Positions 33,759 to 42,283 of a stretch of DNA of 64,000 nt are shown here, piece after piece. The notes below the pieces were generated by a model. That model was not told the DNA's origin and did not search any database. It worked only from the letters and a program-made list of their open reading frames with translations. Source of the DNA: an uncultured Pseudomonadales bacterium (lineage in GTDB: Bacteria > Pseudomonadota > Gammaproteobacteria > Pseudomonadales > Azotimanducaceae); NCBI GenBank assembly GCA_958295875.1, contig OY282379.1, forward strand, positions 744,001 through 808,000. The letters run 5' to 3'. The first letter of the stretch is position 1. Each line of letters begins with the position of its first letter. The translations under genes and the position numbers were made by a program.

Positions 33759-34712
33759 GTGACCGACATGCTTCCGTTCGATCTGCGCCATTTGCGCACC
33801 CTCGTCGCCCTGCGCGACGCCGGCAGCCTCGTCGAGGCGGCGGAACAGGTCGTCCTCACGCAGTCTGCGCTGTCCCATCAAATGAAGGATTTGGAGACGC
33901 GCCTCGGCTGCTCGCTCTTCGTTCGCAAGTCCCGTCCAGTGCGGTTCACGGCGGCCGGCGAGCGGCTCTTGGAGTTGGCCGACGAGGTATTGCCCCGCGC
34001 CCGCGCCGCCGCGACGGAGCTTGCGCGCCTCGCGGACGGCAAATCTGGTCGGCTGTTCATGGCCATCGAATGCCACACCTGCTTCGAGTGGCTGCTGCCG
34101 GCCATCAACGCCTTTCGGGAAGAGTGGCCCGAAGTGGAGCTGGACATCGCCGGCAGTTTCCACCTGGACCCGCAGCCGGCGCTTGCGCGGGGGGATTTGG
34201 ATCTCGTCATCACCGCAGACCCCATCGACGCGCCAACGCTGCACTACGAACCGCTCTTTGGCTATGAAGCCCAGTTGGCGGTGGCGCCCCGGCATCCGCT
34301 GGCCCAGCGCGAGTGGGTGGAGCCAGAGGATCTCGCCAGCGAAACGCTCATCGCCTACCCCGTGGACCGCTCGCGCATGGCCATCTTCACCCGCTTTCTG
34401 CATCCCGCCGGCGTCGCGCCGGCCCACATCCGCAGCGCGGAACTCACTGCCATGATGGTGCAGCTCGTCGGCGCCGGCCGCGGCGTGGCGTGTTTGCCGA
34501 ACTGGGCGCTGCACGAATACAAGCAACGCAACTACGTGGTGGCGCGCTCCTTGGGCGAAGAGGGCGTGTGGCCAGACCTGTACGCCGCGGTGCGCGCCGA
34601 TGAGCGCGAACTGCCGTTCATCGCGAGCTTCACCCGCGTCGCCAAGGCGATGTGTTTCAAGAACTTGGTCGGCATCGTGCCGGCGGATGCGGACATGGCC
34701 AAGCGTCGCTGA
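33759..34712 (+). CDS. LysR-family transcriptional regulator (MetR-like)
   Basis: A 317 aa LysR regulator: winged HTH (about 5-65) with LRDAGSLVEAAEQVVLTQSALSHQ, then KSRPVRFTAAGERLLELAD, followed by the effector-binding domain. The KSRPVRFT.AG and LTQSALSHQ wording is closer to MetR than to most LysR proteins; MetR uses homocysteine and controls methionine genes. No met gene other than a transsulfuration enzyme 15 kb away lies in the window, so the target is unknown. The frame starts with GTG at 33759; an ATG at 33768 gives MLPFDLRHLRTL and is a good alternative. Confidence 0.85.
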   Translation: MTDMLPFDLRHLRTLVALRDAGSLVEAAEQVVLTQSALSHQMKDLETRLGCSLFVRKSRPVRFTAAGERLLELADEVLPRARAAATELARLADGKSGRLFMAIECHTCFEWLLPAINAFREEWPEVELDIAGSFHLDPQPALARGDLDLVITADPIDAPTLHYEPLFGYEAQLAVAPRHPLAQREWVEPEDLASETLIAYPVDRSRMAIFTRFLHPAGVAPAHIRSAELTAMMVQLVGAGRGVACLPNWALHEYKQRNYVVARSLGEEGVWPDLYAAVRADERELPFIASFTRVAKAMCFKNLVGIVPADADMAKRR

Positions 34713-34748
34713 CGAACGGCGAGCAGCCGTCACCTGGCGGGCAGCGCC

Positions 34749-35324
34749 CTACGGCACCAAGGCGCTCTCCTCCCACTGCCCGTCGCGCAAGGCGTAACGG
34801 CGTCGGTCGTGCAGGGTATCGCCGTCGGCCAACTCCAACCGCTCCACCTCCAAGGGGTTGAGCGCGAAGCCGGCGGCGCTCTCCGGGGCCGTCAGCGGCT
34901 CTGGCAGGGCGAGGCCGGCCACCGCCTCCAACAGGGCGTCGCGGCTGGCGAACGGGGTGCTCTGCGGATGCGCCTCGTAGAACCAGTCCATGCGCTTTGG
35001 CATGGCGGGCCGGAACTGCCAAGCATCGCGCACCACCGCTGGGTCGATGGGTTCAAGCCCGCACTGGAGACGATATTGGGCGCTGAGGCTCGGCAGGTAG
35101 ACGAGCACAGCCGCCGTCGGCGCATTGCCGAACTCGGCCACCTTCGGCGAGGTGGCGTTGACGAAGACGCCAAGGCGCGCGCCCACGTCCCGCAACACCA
35201 GCACCCGCACCGCCGGCTCGCCAGCGGCCGTCACTGTCGCCACGGCGCACAGGCTCGCCCAAGGGTCGGCAAGCTCACGGGCGCGATGGCGGTCGGCCGC
35301 CAATAGAGCGATGGGGTCTGCCAT
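34749..35324 (-). CDS. Pyridoxamine 5'-phosphate oxidase-like FMN-binding protein
   Basis: A 191 aa split-barrel flavoprotein. Features are AVATVTAAGEPAVRVLVLRDVG (about 27-48), the phosphate-binding strand FVNATSPKVAEFGNAPTAAVL (about 54-74), then YRLQCGLEPID and, near the end, NPLEVERLELAD. Such proteins bind FMN and often reduce small molecules; true PdxH would carry the C-terminal R.h(x)rxxF motif, not evident here. Function unassigned. Convergent with the LysR gene. Confidence 0.78.
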   Translation of the reverse strand: MADPIALLAADRHRARELADPWASLCAVATVTAAGEPAVRVLVLRDVGARLGVFVNATSPKVAEFGNAPTAAVLVYLPSLSAQYRLQCGLEPIDPAVVRDAWQFRPAMPKRMDWFYEAHPQSTPFASRDALLEAVAGLALPEPLTAPESAAGFALNPLEVERLELADGDTLHDRRRYALRDGQWEESALVP

Positions 35325-35351
35325 GTCTTCGCCGCGCCGCCGCGGCGTCGG

Positions 35352-35564
35352 CTAGCTGCCTTCCTCGCCGGCGTCAGCGTCCGCCGCATCGGCCTCGTCG
35401 CCAGCCTCCGCCTCCGGCGCCGCATCGGCTTCGCCGCTGCGGCGGATCTCCGCCACGTCGCGCTGCAATTCGCTCAAGCGGAACACGATGTCCGGCAGCA
35501 AGTCCACAATGCGCCAAGCAAAGTAAGCGAGGACGACGAGGACGATGAAGGTCAGAAAGGACAT
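35352..35564 (-). CDS. Small single-helix membrane protein with acidic tail
   Basis: A 70 aa protein: one N-terminal transmembrane helix (about 2-24, FLTFIVLVVLAYFAWRIVDLL), a short amphipathic segment (FRLSELQRDVAEIRRS), and an Asp/Glu/Ala-rich tail of about 30 residues. No family recognised. It starts with a clean ATG at 35564. Confidence 0.5.
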   Translation of the reverse strand: MSFLTFIVLVVLAYFAWRIVDLLPDIVFRLSELQRDVAEIRRSGEADAAPEAEAGDEADAADADAGEEGS

Positions 35565-35645
35565 CGATGGCTCCTAGGTGGGCGACGAGGCAGATATACC
35601 CTTTTCGTGGGCCGTAGTCCAAGGCGGAAGCCGTCGGCGCCTTGC

Positions 35646-36152
35646 TCAGCCATGTGTCTTGAGCCGCTCCGGGGTCATCCAGCCCACCAACCGCGCGCCC
35701 TCGAACGTAGCGCTGCGCCATGTGCCGGCAAACTCGCAGCGCACCGCGCCGAACGTCGGCAAATTGGCGACCAGCGGCTCGCCGGCCAATAGGTTGACGC
35801 AGTGGGTCATGCCCGGGTTGTGGCCCACGATGGCGGCGGCGGTGATGTGCTCCGGCAATGATTGCGCCGCCTGCAACAGGTCGCTGGCGTCGGCATGGTA
35901 GAAGGCGGTGCGCTCGGTCACGTCTTGCTCCCCTAGCCCGAACGCATCGCGCACGTAGGCCGCGGTGTCCTTGGCGCGGCGCGCTGGGCTCGTCAACACC
36001 CGTTGAGCGGGCGCATCCTGGCCAGCGAGCCACGCGCCCATGGCCGCGCCTTGGCGTTGCCCGCGCTCGGCTAGCGGCCGCCACAAGTCACCTACGCCCG
36101 GCGGCCAGCCAGACTTCGCGTGGCGGATGAGCCAGAGCGTCTTCGTGCCCAC
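35646..36152 (-). CDS. SixA-type phosphohistidine phosphatase
   Basis: A 168 aa histidine-phosphatase family protein. Nucleophile His11 lies in LWLIRHAKS with a GTG start at 36152, and the second catalytic His is in AAIVGHNPG (about 112). The arginine of VLTSPARRAKDTA (about 58) completes the pocket. SixA dephosphorylates phosphohistidine on proteins such as HPt domains. The GTG is chosen because the frame further upstream has no similarity and overlaps the next gene. It follows the LLM oxidoreductase gene by 28 bases. Confidence 0.85.
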   Translation of the reverse strand: MGTKTLWLIRHAKSGWPPGVGDLWRPLAERGQRQGAAMGAWLAGQDAPAQRVLTSPARRAKDTAAYVRDAFGLGEQDVTERTAFYHADASDLLQAAQSLPEHITAAAIVGHNPGMTHCVNLLAGEPLVANLPTFGAVRCEFAGTWRSATFEGARLVGWMTPERLKTHG

Positions 36153-36180
36153 GATGTCGTGCGCCGAGCGGCCTGCCTGC

Positions 36181-37083
36181 CTAATCCCAGATGGCGAAGA
36201 ACTCCTCAAAAGCCACGAACTGTCCGCCATTGGCGGAAGACGGGACGATGATGGGCGTCTTCACGCCGGCATCGAACCATGCCTCGATGCCTTCGCGCAC
36301 CTCGGCGGCGCTGCCGAACAGCGTGGTGTCGGCCAGCCAGCGATCCGACAGCGCGGCGCCCACCTGGTCGAACTCCTTGGCGCGGATGGCCGCTTCCACG
36401 CCGTCCATTTCCTCCTCGTAGCCCGCTTCCCGCCAGTAGTTTCGGTAGTTGGGCAGCATCGCGTAGCTCGTCAATGTCTTGCGGTTGACGGCGGCCGCGG
36501 CGGCGCGGTCTTCATTGATGCAGGTGGGAATCATGTTGCCGATGAAGAAGTCCCCGCCGCGCGCGGCAGAGGAGAGCACGCCGAGCGACGCCGCCATGTG
36601 CGAGCGGGCGCCGTTGGCGAACACCATGCCGTCGCCGATTTCCTCCGCCAAGGCGATCATCTTCTTGCGCAGCGTGGCCAGCACCAGTGGCGGCAATTGC
36701 CCAGCGCGGGGCACCGCCTGCAAGTCCGTCACGAACTTACGCATGTCGGCCAAGGGTTTGCCCGCCTTGATGCCGAGGCGCTCCAGCGCCGGGGCGTGGC
36801 TCACGCCGATGCCGAAGCGGAAGCGCCCGTTCGACGCCTCGTGGATGAAACTCGCGGCATTCGCAAAGTCCTGCACTTGGCGCGTGTAGATGGGCGTGAT
36901 GGAGGTGCCGAACTCGATCTCGCTGGTGACGAACGTGAGCGCTTCGCACAGCGCCAGCCCATCGGCCAGGCTCGGACAGTAGATGCCCGGAAAGCCGCGC
37001 CGTTCGATTTGCGCGGCGAGTTCGAAGGTCTTCTGGCGGCGGCCGGGGATGGCGGCGAGGCTCAGTGCGGGGCGTTGATGCAT
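36181..37083 (-). CDS. LLM-class flavin/F420-dependent oxidoreductase
   Basis: A 300 aa luciferase-fold protein. Motifs are QIERRGFPGIYCPSLADG (about 25-42), FGTSITPIYTRQVQDFANAA (about 58-77), RFRFGIGVSHAPALERLG and a C-terminal substrate-binding region. The pattern resembles N5,N10-methylenetetrahydromethanopterin reductase-like members, many of which use F420, though whether the cell makes F420 is not shown here. The ATG at 37083 is selected; the frame upstream shadows another gene. Substrate unknown. Confidence 0.85.
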   Translation of the reverse strand: MHQRPALSLAAIPGRRQKTFELAAQIERRGFPGIYCPSLADGLALCEALTFVTSEIEFGTSITPIYTRQVQDFANAASFIHEASNGRFRFGIGVSHAPALERLGIKAGKPLADMRKFVTDLQAVPRAGQLPPLVLATLRKKMIALAEEIGDGMVFANGARSHMAASLGVLSSAARGGDFFIGNMIPTCINEDRAAAAAVNRKTLTSYAMLPNYRNYWREAGYEEEMDGVEAAIRAKEFDQVGAALSDRWLADTTLFGSAAEVREGIEAWFDAGVKTPIIVPSSANGGQFVAFEEFFAIWD

Positions 37084-37162
37084 GGCAATCTCCTGTTTCC
37101 GTTGTGTTTTGTTGCGTCGTGGCGAGCCGTTCTCCGTTACGTGGCGGCGGGCCGCTGCGGGT

Positions 37163-38281
37163 CTAGCCGGACAAGTCCACCTTGCCGAGCCGGTCTGAAG
37201 CGAATCCGCCAAGGTACAGCACGCCATCCTTCTCAAGCGCCACCGAAGCGCCGCCCATGGGCGCACCCTCGTGGGCGACGAGCACCTGCTGCTGGCCGCG
37301 GTCTGGGTGTAGCGAGACGATCTCGAATGCCATGCCGCAAGCGCCCTGCTCCAAGCCAAGACAGGCAACGAGCGCCGCGGCGCCGGCGGTGTGGGACGCC
37401 ACCAGCAGCCGCCCATCTTCCGCCCAAGTGCTGTTGTCTGGCGAAGCGATGCGCCAAGTTCGCGCCAGTTCCCCGTTGCGCGCGTCGATTTTCCGCACCC
37501 CCTCCGGCGCGAAGACGTTGACGAACACAAAGCGTTCGTCGGCGGATTTCTCGATGCCGTTCGGCATCGGCGCGTCGGTGCCGGCCAACTTGCTGAACCC
37601 CTTGTCCGGCGCCCATGCAACCACCCAACCGGTGTCGGCGCCGAACAGGAATGCCTTCCAGAAGTGCCAGAGGACGCTGGATTTCGGCGCCATGTGCGTC
37701 ACCCAGAAACCACCGTCGCCCAGCAACACGACGTCGTTGAACAGGCCATCAGCCGGCGCCGCCACGCAGCCCATCCAAGCCATCGCACCGTCATCGAACA
37801 CCTCGAACAGCTCCACGGATTCGCGGCCGCCGTGGTTGACGACGGCGAGCTGATGGCGCGAGTCGGCACGTTGATTGACATCGATGCCGTGGGGCGAGAA
37901 GGCGTCCACGTCGGAGAATGGGCAGTCTGGCTCGCCCCAAACCGACGCTGGCGCGGCAGCGGCCAAGGCGCGGTGCTCGGCCGTCGGAAAGGCCACCGTG
38001 AGCGTTCGCCCTTGCGGCTCATAGAGCGCCAAACTGCCGGGCTGCACACCATCGATGTCGCCGAACTGGCTCACCAAGATGCGCCCGTCTGGCAGCAGGG
38101 CGAGGTCTTCCGGGTTCTGGAATTGGCAGTCCACTTCGATGCCGGCGCCGCTTTCGCAGCCACGCACCGCGTCGGCGCCGCAAGCGGCGAGCAACACGCA
38201 GCCGGCGAGCAACCCGGCAACGCCGCGGACGGCCCTTGCGGCGCGCCACGCCCTTTGCCGGCGAAGTTCAGTGTCGAGCAT
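37163..38281 (-). CDS. Lipoprotein with SMP-30/strictosidine synthase-like beta propeller
   Basis: A 372 aa protein with a lipoprotein signal: a basic N-terminus, hydrophobic core and lipobox LLAACG (acylated Cys about residue 34). The mature part shows repeating propeller blades with a NPEDLALLPDGRILVSQ (about 56) and PHGIDVNQR (about 129), plus NDVVLLGDGGFWVTH and VFAPEGVRKID. This is the SMP-30/gluconolactonase and paraoxonase-like fold, often Ca-dependent hydrolases. Its substrate is unknown. It overlaps the TonB-like gene by 14 bases, so they are likely co-transcribed. Confidence 0.75.
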   Translation of the reverse strand: MLDTELRRQRAWRAARAVRGVAGLLAGCVLLAACGADAVRGCESGAGIEVDCQFQNPEDLALLPDGRILVSQFGDIDGVQPGSLALYEPQGRTLTVAFPTAEHRALAAAAPASVWGEPDCPFSDVDAFSPHGIDVNQRADSRHQLAVVNHGGRESVELFEVFDDGAMAWMGCVAAPADGLFNDVVLLGDGGFWVTHMAPKSSVLWHFWKAFLFGADTGWVVAWAPDKGFSKLAGTDAPMPNGIEKSADERFVFVNVFAPEGVRKIDARNGELARTWRIASPDNSTWAEDGRLLVASHTAGAAALVACLGLEQGACGMAFEIVSLHPDRGQQQVLVAHEGAPMGGASVALEKDGVLYLGGFASDRLGKVDLSG

Positions 38282-38654
38282 AGTCGCGCCCTTCCCCCAA
38301 GGTGAAGCGCAGCGTGCTCACCCGATTGCGCGTCGGCACGGCAACGCCGCCCGCCACCGCCGCCCTGAAGCGCCACTGCCGAATGGAGGCAAGCGCCGCC
38401 TCGTCAAAGACGCCGGGCGGCGCCGACGCCACCACCTGAGCGTTTGCCACCGCACCGCCGGCAGTCACGTCATAGCGCACGGTGACGCTGCCCTCGATGC
38501 CGGCCGCCTTGGCCGCAGCCGGATAGACGAGCGCCGCGCCCTCCACGAACTGCACCGGGCGCGACGACGCAGCGCAACTCCACAGCAAGCACAGCGCGCA
38601 GCCCAACGCGAACGCGGCTGCCCCGCGACGTTGCGCGACGGCTTCCATCGCCAC
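38268..38654 (-). CDS. TonB C-terminal-domain protein
   Basis: A 128 aa protein with a signal peptide ending in a lipobox-like LLWSCAA (about 24-30) and a TonB C-terminal domain (about 40-120), marked by YPAAAKAAGIEGSVTVRYDV and FDEAALASIRQWRFRAA. Unlike TonB itself it lacks the N-terminal membrane anchor followed by a proline-rich spacer, so it is a short TonB-domain protein or lipoprotein. No TonB receptor or ExbBD genes are nearby. The start could be residue 1 (ATG 38654) or the second ATG two codons later. Confidence 0.75.
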   Translation of the reverse strand: MAMEAVAQRRGAAAFALGCALCLLWSCAASSRPVQFVEGAALVYPAAAKAAGIEGSVTVRYDVTAGGAVANAQVVASAPPGVFDEAALASIRQWRFRAAVAGGVAVPTRNRVSTLRFTLGEGRDYARH

Positions 38655-38667
38655 AAGATTACACGCT

Positions 38668-39639
38668 CTAGATGCGTGCGAGCACCCTTAGGAACTCGCC
38701 CTCCAACGCGTCGCAGCGCCGCGCCGCCGCGAGTTGGCCCCGCGCCCGGCGCAGGTTCTCGTCGGGATGGCTTGCCTTGAAGTAGCGATTGCCTTGGTGC
38801 CAGTCTGCCAAGAAGCGCACGCCCAGCATGAAGCTCATGTGCCCCGGCGCCGCGGCGAACGCGGCCGGGTCGCCAATGCCGCCGGCGCCCTGGGCGAACC
38901 CGGCAGCGACTTGGCGAAACGTCGCCGCAGAGAGATCGAAGCGCCCATGTGACTCTTCCGCGCCGCTCGCCACCGAGCGCACCAGATCGCCAAAGTCCCA
39001 CGCGGGGTGGCCGTGCATCGCCGTGTCCAAGTCGATGAGGCGCAGCACGCGCGGTGCGTTCGCGTCAAAGAGCAGATTGTTCACCTTGCAATCGCCATGG
39101 ATCACCGCGCTCACGGCGTCGAACTCGAACGGGCGGCGGCGCCGCACATAGTCCAGCTCCGCCCTCACCTGCGCGACCTCGCCGCGTTCAGCCACCGCGC
39201 GCCACAACGCCTGCAGGTAACCGCCAAGGTCATGAAAGCCTGGGATGACCGGCTCTAGCCGCCCCGGATAGCTCGCCATGATCGCCTGAAACGCGCCGAA
39301 TGCCCGCGCCGCCGGCTCGACGAGGGTTGGCGGCAGGCGCTCCAAGCTGCGCGAGCCGCGCACATACGGGAACAAGCGCCATGTCTCGCCAGCCACCACC
39401 GCGTGGGAGGCGCCCGTTTCCGTGGGCAACGGCGCGACGATGCGGCGGTCGCATGCGCTGAGGGCGGCGAGGTTGCGCATGACGGCCGCCGGGTCGACAA
39501 ACACGCTGCGATTGATGCGCTGCAGCACGAACGCCTGCGCACCGACGATGAAGGTGTCGTTGATGTGGCCGCCGGGCAGCGGCGCGAACGCCATGCCGGA
39601 AGTTGCGGGCCAGTGGACGAGGGCTGCGGCCGCGTTCAC
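38668..39639 (-). CDS. N-acetylhexosamine kinase-like phosphotransferase (APH fold)
   Basis: A 323 aa aminoglycoside-phosphotransferase-fold kinase. The catalytic loop is IHGDCKVNNLLFD (Asp183, about 181-193) and the metal-binding loop is LIDLDTAMHGHPAWDFGD (Asp203/Asp205, Asp215). An N-terminal GGHINDTF gives the glycine-rich segment. The best fit is NahK, which makes GlcNAc-/GalNAc-1-phosphate. The downstream-overlapping neighbour is a GH20 beta-hexosaminidase, which would release the sugar for this kinase; together they suggest N-acetylhexosamine salvage. The ATG overlaps the GH20 stop by 4 bases. Substrate is inferred from context. Confidence 0.72.
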   Translation of the reverse strand: MNAAAALVHWPATSGMAFAPLPGGHINDTFIVGAQAFVLQRINRSVFVDPAAVMRNLAALSACDRRIVAPLPTETGASHAVVAGETWRLFPYVRGSRSLERLPPTLVEPAARAFGAFQAIMASYPGRLEPVIPGFHDLGGYLQALWRAVAERGEVAQVRAELDYVRRRRPFEFDAVSAVIHGDCKVNNLLFDANAPRVLRLIDLDTAMHGHPAWDFGDLVRSVASGAEESHGRFDLSAATFRQVAAGFAQGAGGIGDPAAFAAAPGHMSFMLGVRFLADWHQGNRYFKASHPDENLRRARGQLAAARRCDALEGEFLRVLARI

Positions 39640-41558
39640 GCGAACCGCTTAGCGAGGTGGTGCGCCGCGGCCAGCACATACTCGCCAAAGGGCGCGAGCA
39701 GCGCCGCGGGCACCGCCACCGGCGCACCGTCGAGATGCTGTTCAACCAGCGCTGCGAGTTCACACAGGGCCGCGGACGCCGCATCCAACTCGGCAATGGC
39801 CGGGACGCTGCCGCGGCGCCGCAAGAACGCTTGCCGTTGCCGTCGCCAACCGGCGGCGGCGGACCGCAATGCCGGGGCATCCGCGAACGCCAAGGCCCGT
39901 GCCGCCGCGCTCTCCGGCGCAATCACATCGACAATGCGTGCCAGTGGCGTCGCCGCATCGTAAGGCCGCGCCGCGCCAGCCTCACCGACGCCGGCGGCGC
40001 GGCGCTCAAGCGCTGCCGGGCCCAGCAACCGCGCATACCATTTGACGGGCTCCAAGGCATCGAAGAGCGGCGTCAGGGCCTGGATGTCGCCTTCCGTGAG
40101 GCCGAGGCGGCCGAAGCCGACGCGCCGGTCTGCGGCCAAATCCAAGATGCCGGCGCGAGCCATCTGGCGCTCGCTAGCCGCCAAGCGTCGCTGCATGTCA
40201 CGCACGGCGCCGGCGTCTACCTCGCGCATCGGCGACCAGAAGCGCTCCGCGATGGCCGGCATGCGGCTCCAAACGCGGCCATGCAGGAGTTCGTCCGTGA
40301 CCAGTTCGGTCCACATGCACGCCTCCCCACCCAGCACGACGCCACGTTCGGCGGCTTGCGGAAGCGCCTCGCCGGTGCGTTGCCAAGCGCGTTCCAGGCG
40401 CTCCAGGCCTTGGCGCACATGGGCGAAGCGGGGGTCTTCGGCAAGGCGCGGGCCTGCACCCGTCGCCGGGTCGAAGCGGTAGTGGACGTCTGCGGGGTAG
40501 AACAGGTCTAGGTAATACGGCGCCGACAACACGGCGTTGAAGCCGGCATTGAGCGCCCGGGTGAGGGCGGCGCTGCCACGCCAGCACTGAATGGTCACCT
40601 CTCGCGGCAAATCTGGATGCAGCGCTTCGTCCCAAGCCATCGGCGTTTTGCCGAGCCGCTTCAGCATGGCCGTGACGCCGGCGTTGAAGCGCGCCTGCAA
40701 GGCGGCGACGCCGGCGGCCTTCGGCAGCTGCACCTCGTCGCCGCCAAAGTGGGCGTGCGTGTCTGGGAACGTCGCCGCGAGTTCGCCGAACAACGCCTCC
40801 ACCGCCTGCATGGCGCCGGCGTGGTCTGGATTCAGGCAGCACTCATGCACCCCGAAGCGCGCGGACGGCCGCTGCGGGATGTCTCCCAGCCCCCACTCGC
40901 GGTGTACCGCCAACCAGCTGGCGACGTGGCCGGGCACATCGAGTTCCGGCACCACGCGGATGCCCCGCGCCGCGGCGTCGCGCACCAGCGCGGCGAGCGC
41001 TTCCCGCGAGTAGTGTTCGCCGGGCGTCGCCATTTCTGGGTGCGCGTCGCTGCCGAAGCGGAACGCTTGATCGTCCGACAGGTGCAGATGCAGCACGTTG
41101 AGCTTGTGGAAGGCCATCGCCTCGAGGGTGCGCCGCAACGCGCCCAGCGAGATGAAGTGCCGCGCCACATCCACCATCAACCCGCGCCACGGAAAGCGCG
41201 GCGCATCCTCGATATCCACTTCCGGCAGGAAGGCGCCATCGTCGTCGGTGTCCACGAGTTGCGCGAGGGTGGCGAACGCCCGCAGCGCACCCCACTCTTC
41301 GCTTGCATCGATGCGCGCGCCGGCCGCATCCACCCGCAGGCGGTAGCGTTCGTCGTCGCCGAGCGCCGGCAGCGCCGCGGACGCCGCGCAGCGAATGACG
41401 ATGGGCAGGCCGCCAGCGTCGCCCCAGTGGCGCTGCAGCCGGCGTGCGGCTGCGGCGAGGCGGCGCGTCTCGGCGCCGCTCACCGCCCAACCGTCTGCCG
41501 CCAAGCGCACGCGCCCTGCGCCGGGGACGAGCGTTTTGGGCCACGGCATCAAGTTCAT
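39636..41558 (-). CDS. GH20 beta-N-acetylhexosaminidase
   Basis: A 640 aa glycoside hydrolase family 20 enzyme. Catalytic Asp274-Glu275 lie in HFGGDEVQLP. An N-terminal GH20b-type domain (about 1-125) precedes the TIM barrel, with FPWRGLMVDVARHFIS (about 132-147) and LNVLHLHLSDDQAFR as family motifs, and PELDVPGH around residue 205. It hydrolyses terminal GlcNAc or GalNAc from oligosaccharides such as chitobiose or glycans. No signal peptide is seen, so it is probably cytosolic, suiting an imported disaccharide. The ATG at 41558 precedes the N-domain; upstream codons are unlike the family. Overlaps the NahK-like gene, supporting joint expression. Confidence 0.9.
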   Translation of the reverse strand: MNLMPWPKTLVPGAGRVRLAADGWAVSGAETRRLAAAARRLQRHWGDAGGLPIVIRCAASAALPALGDDERYRLRVDAAGARIDASEEWGALRAFATLAQLVDTDDDGAFLPEVDIEDAPRFPWRGLMVDVARHFISLGALRRTLEAMAFHKLNVLHLHLSDDQAFRFGSDAHPEMATPGEHYSREALAALVRDAAARGIRVVPELDVPGHVASWLAVHREWGLGDIPQRPSARFGVHECCLNPDHAGAMQAVEALFGELAATFPDTHAHFGGDEVQLPKAAGVAALQARFNAGVTAMLKRLGKTPMAWDEALHPDLPREVTIQCWRGSAALTRALNAGFNAVLSAPYYLDLFYPADVHYRFDPATGAGPRLAEDPRFAHVRQGLERLERAWQRTGEALPQAAERGVVLGGEACMWTELVTDELLHGRVWSRMPAIAERFWSPMREVDAGAVRDMQRRLAASERQMARAGILDLAADRRVGFGRLGLTEGDIQALTPLFDALEPVKWYARLLGPAALERRAAGVGEAGAARPYDAATPLARIVDVIAPESAAARALAFADAPALRSAAAGWRRQRQAFLRRRGSVPAIAELDAASAALCELAALVEQHLDGAPVAVPAALLAPFGEYVLAAAHHLAKRFA

Positions 41559-41632
41559 GGGGGAACTGTGCAAACGACGCCAAGCCTTGTCAAACAAGCG
41601 CCTGCAAGTGACCATCCGCTTGCGCCCACGCC

Positions 41633-42259
41633 GTGGGTTGCGCAGGACTGGCAAGAGGGCTGGATTTGGATACCAAGGAACGGATGCGCGCCGTCATCGC
41701 CGCGGAAGCGCAGGCCATCGCCAGCATCGACGTGACGGACGACTACGTCGCCGCCGTCGCGCTCATCGCGGGGTGCCGGGGCAAGGTCATCAGCACCGGC
41801 ATTGGCAAGGCCGGGCACATCGCCCGCAAGTTCGCGGCCACGCTGTGCTCCACGGCGACGCCGGCGGTGTTCGTGCATCCGGCCGAGGCCGCCCACGGAG
41901 ACTTAGGGCTCGTCGGCCAACACGACGTGCTGATCGCCTTCTCCACCAGCGGCAAGTCCATCGAAGTGCTGGAGATACTGGAACTGGCTCGGCACTTGGG
42001 CGTCACCGGCATCATCGGCGTCACCTCCCACCCGGAATCAGACCTGCGGGCGCTCTCCGACATCGTGCTGGACATGGGCGTGATCGACGAAGCCTGCCCG
42101 CTCAAGCTCACGCCGAGCTCGTCCATCGCGGTGATGCTCGCCATCAGCGACGCCGTGGCCTTGGCATTGATGGAGGCGAAGGGCGTCACGAAACGCGATT
42201 GGGGCATGCGGCACCACGGCGGCTACCTGGGGCGCGCCGCGCGCACGGACAACATGTGA
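41633..42259 (+). CDS. KdsD-like SIS-domain sugar-phosphate isomerase lacking CBS domains
   Basis: A 208 aa protein consisting of one SIS domain of the arabinose-5-phosphate isomerase family, which interconverts D-ribulose 5-phosphate and D-arabinose 5-phosphate for Kdo synthesis. Motifs are ISTGIGKAGHIARKFAATL (about 50-68), VFVHPAEAAHGDLG (about 80-93), IAFSTSGKSIE (about 102) and EACPLKLTPSSS (about 150), then HHGGYLGR where HPGG is usual. The C-terminal CBS pair of typical KdsD (about 325 aa) is absent, as in some short single-domain isomerases. The GTG at 41633 is the first in-frame start; an ATG at 41684 is possible. Confidence 0.8.
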   Translation: MGCAGLARGLDLDTKERMRAVIAAEAQAIASIDVTDDYVAAVALIAGCRGKVISTGIGKAGHIARKFAATLCSTATPAVFVHPAEAAHGDLGLVGQHDVLIAFSTSGKSIEVLEILELARHLGVTGIIGVTSHPESDLRALSDIVLDMGVIDEACPLKLTPSSSIAVMLAISDAVALALMEAKGVTKRDWGMRHHGGYLGRAARTDNM

Positions 42260-42283
42260 ACCACTGCGTCCTGCTCGGCGCCC

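Noticed and set aside
36040..37521. A 493-codon open frame on the plus strand
   Set aside because: It is antisense to the SixA and LLM genes and has the same biased composition; both minus-strand genes are well supported.
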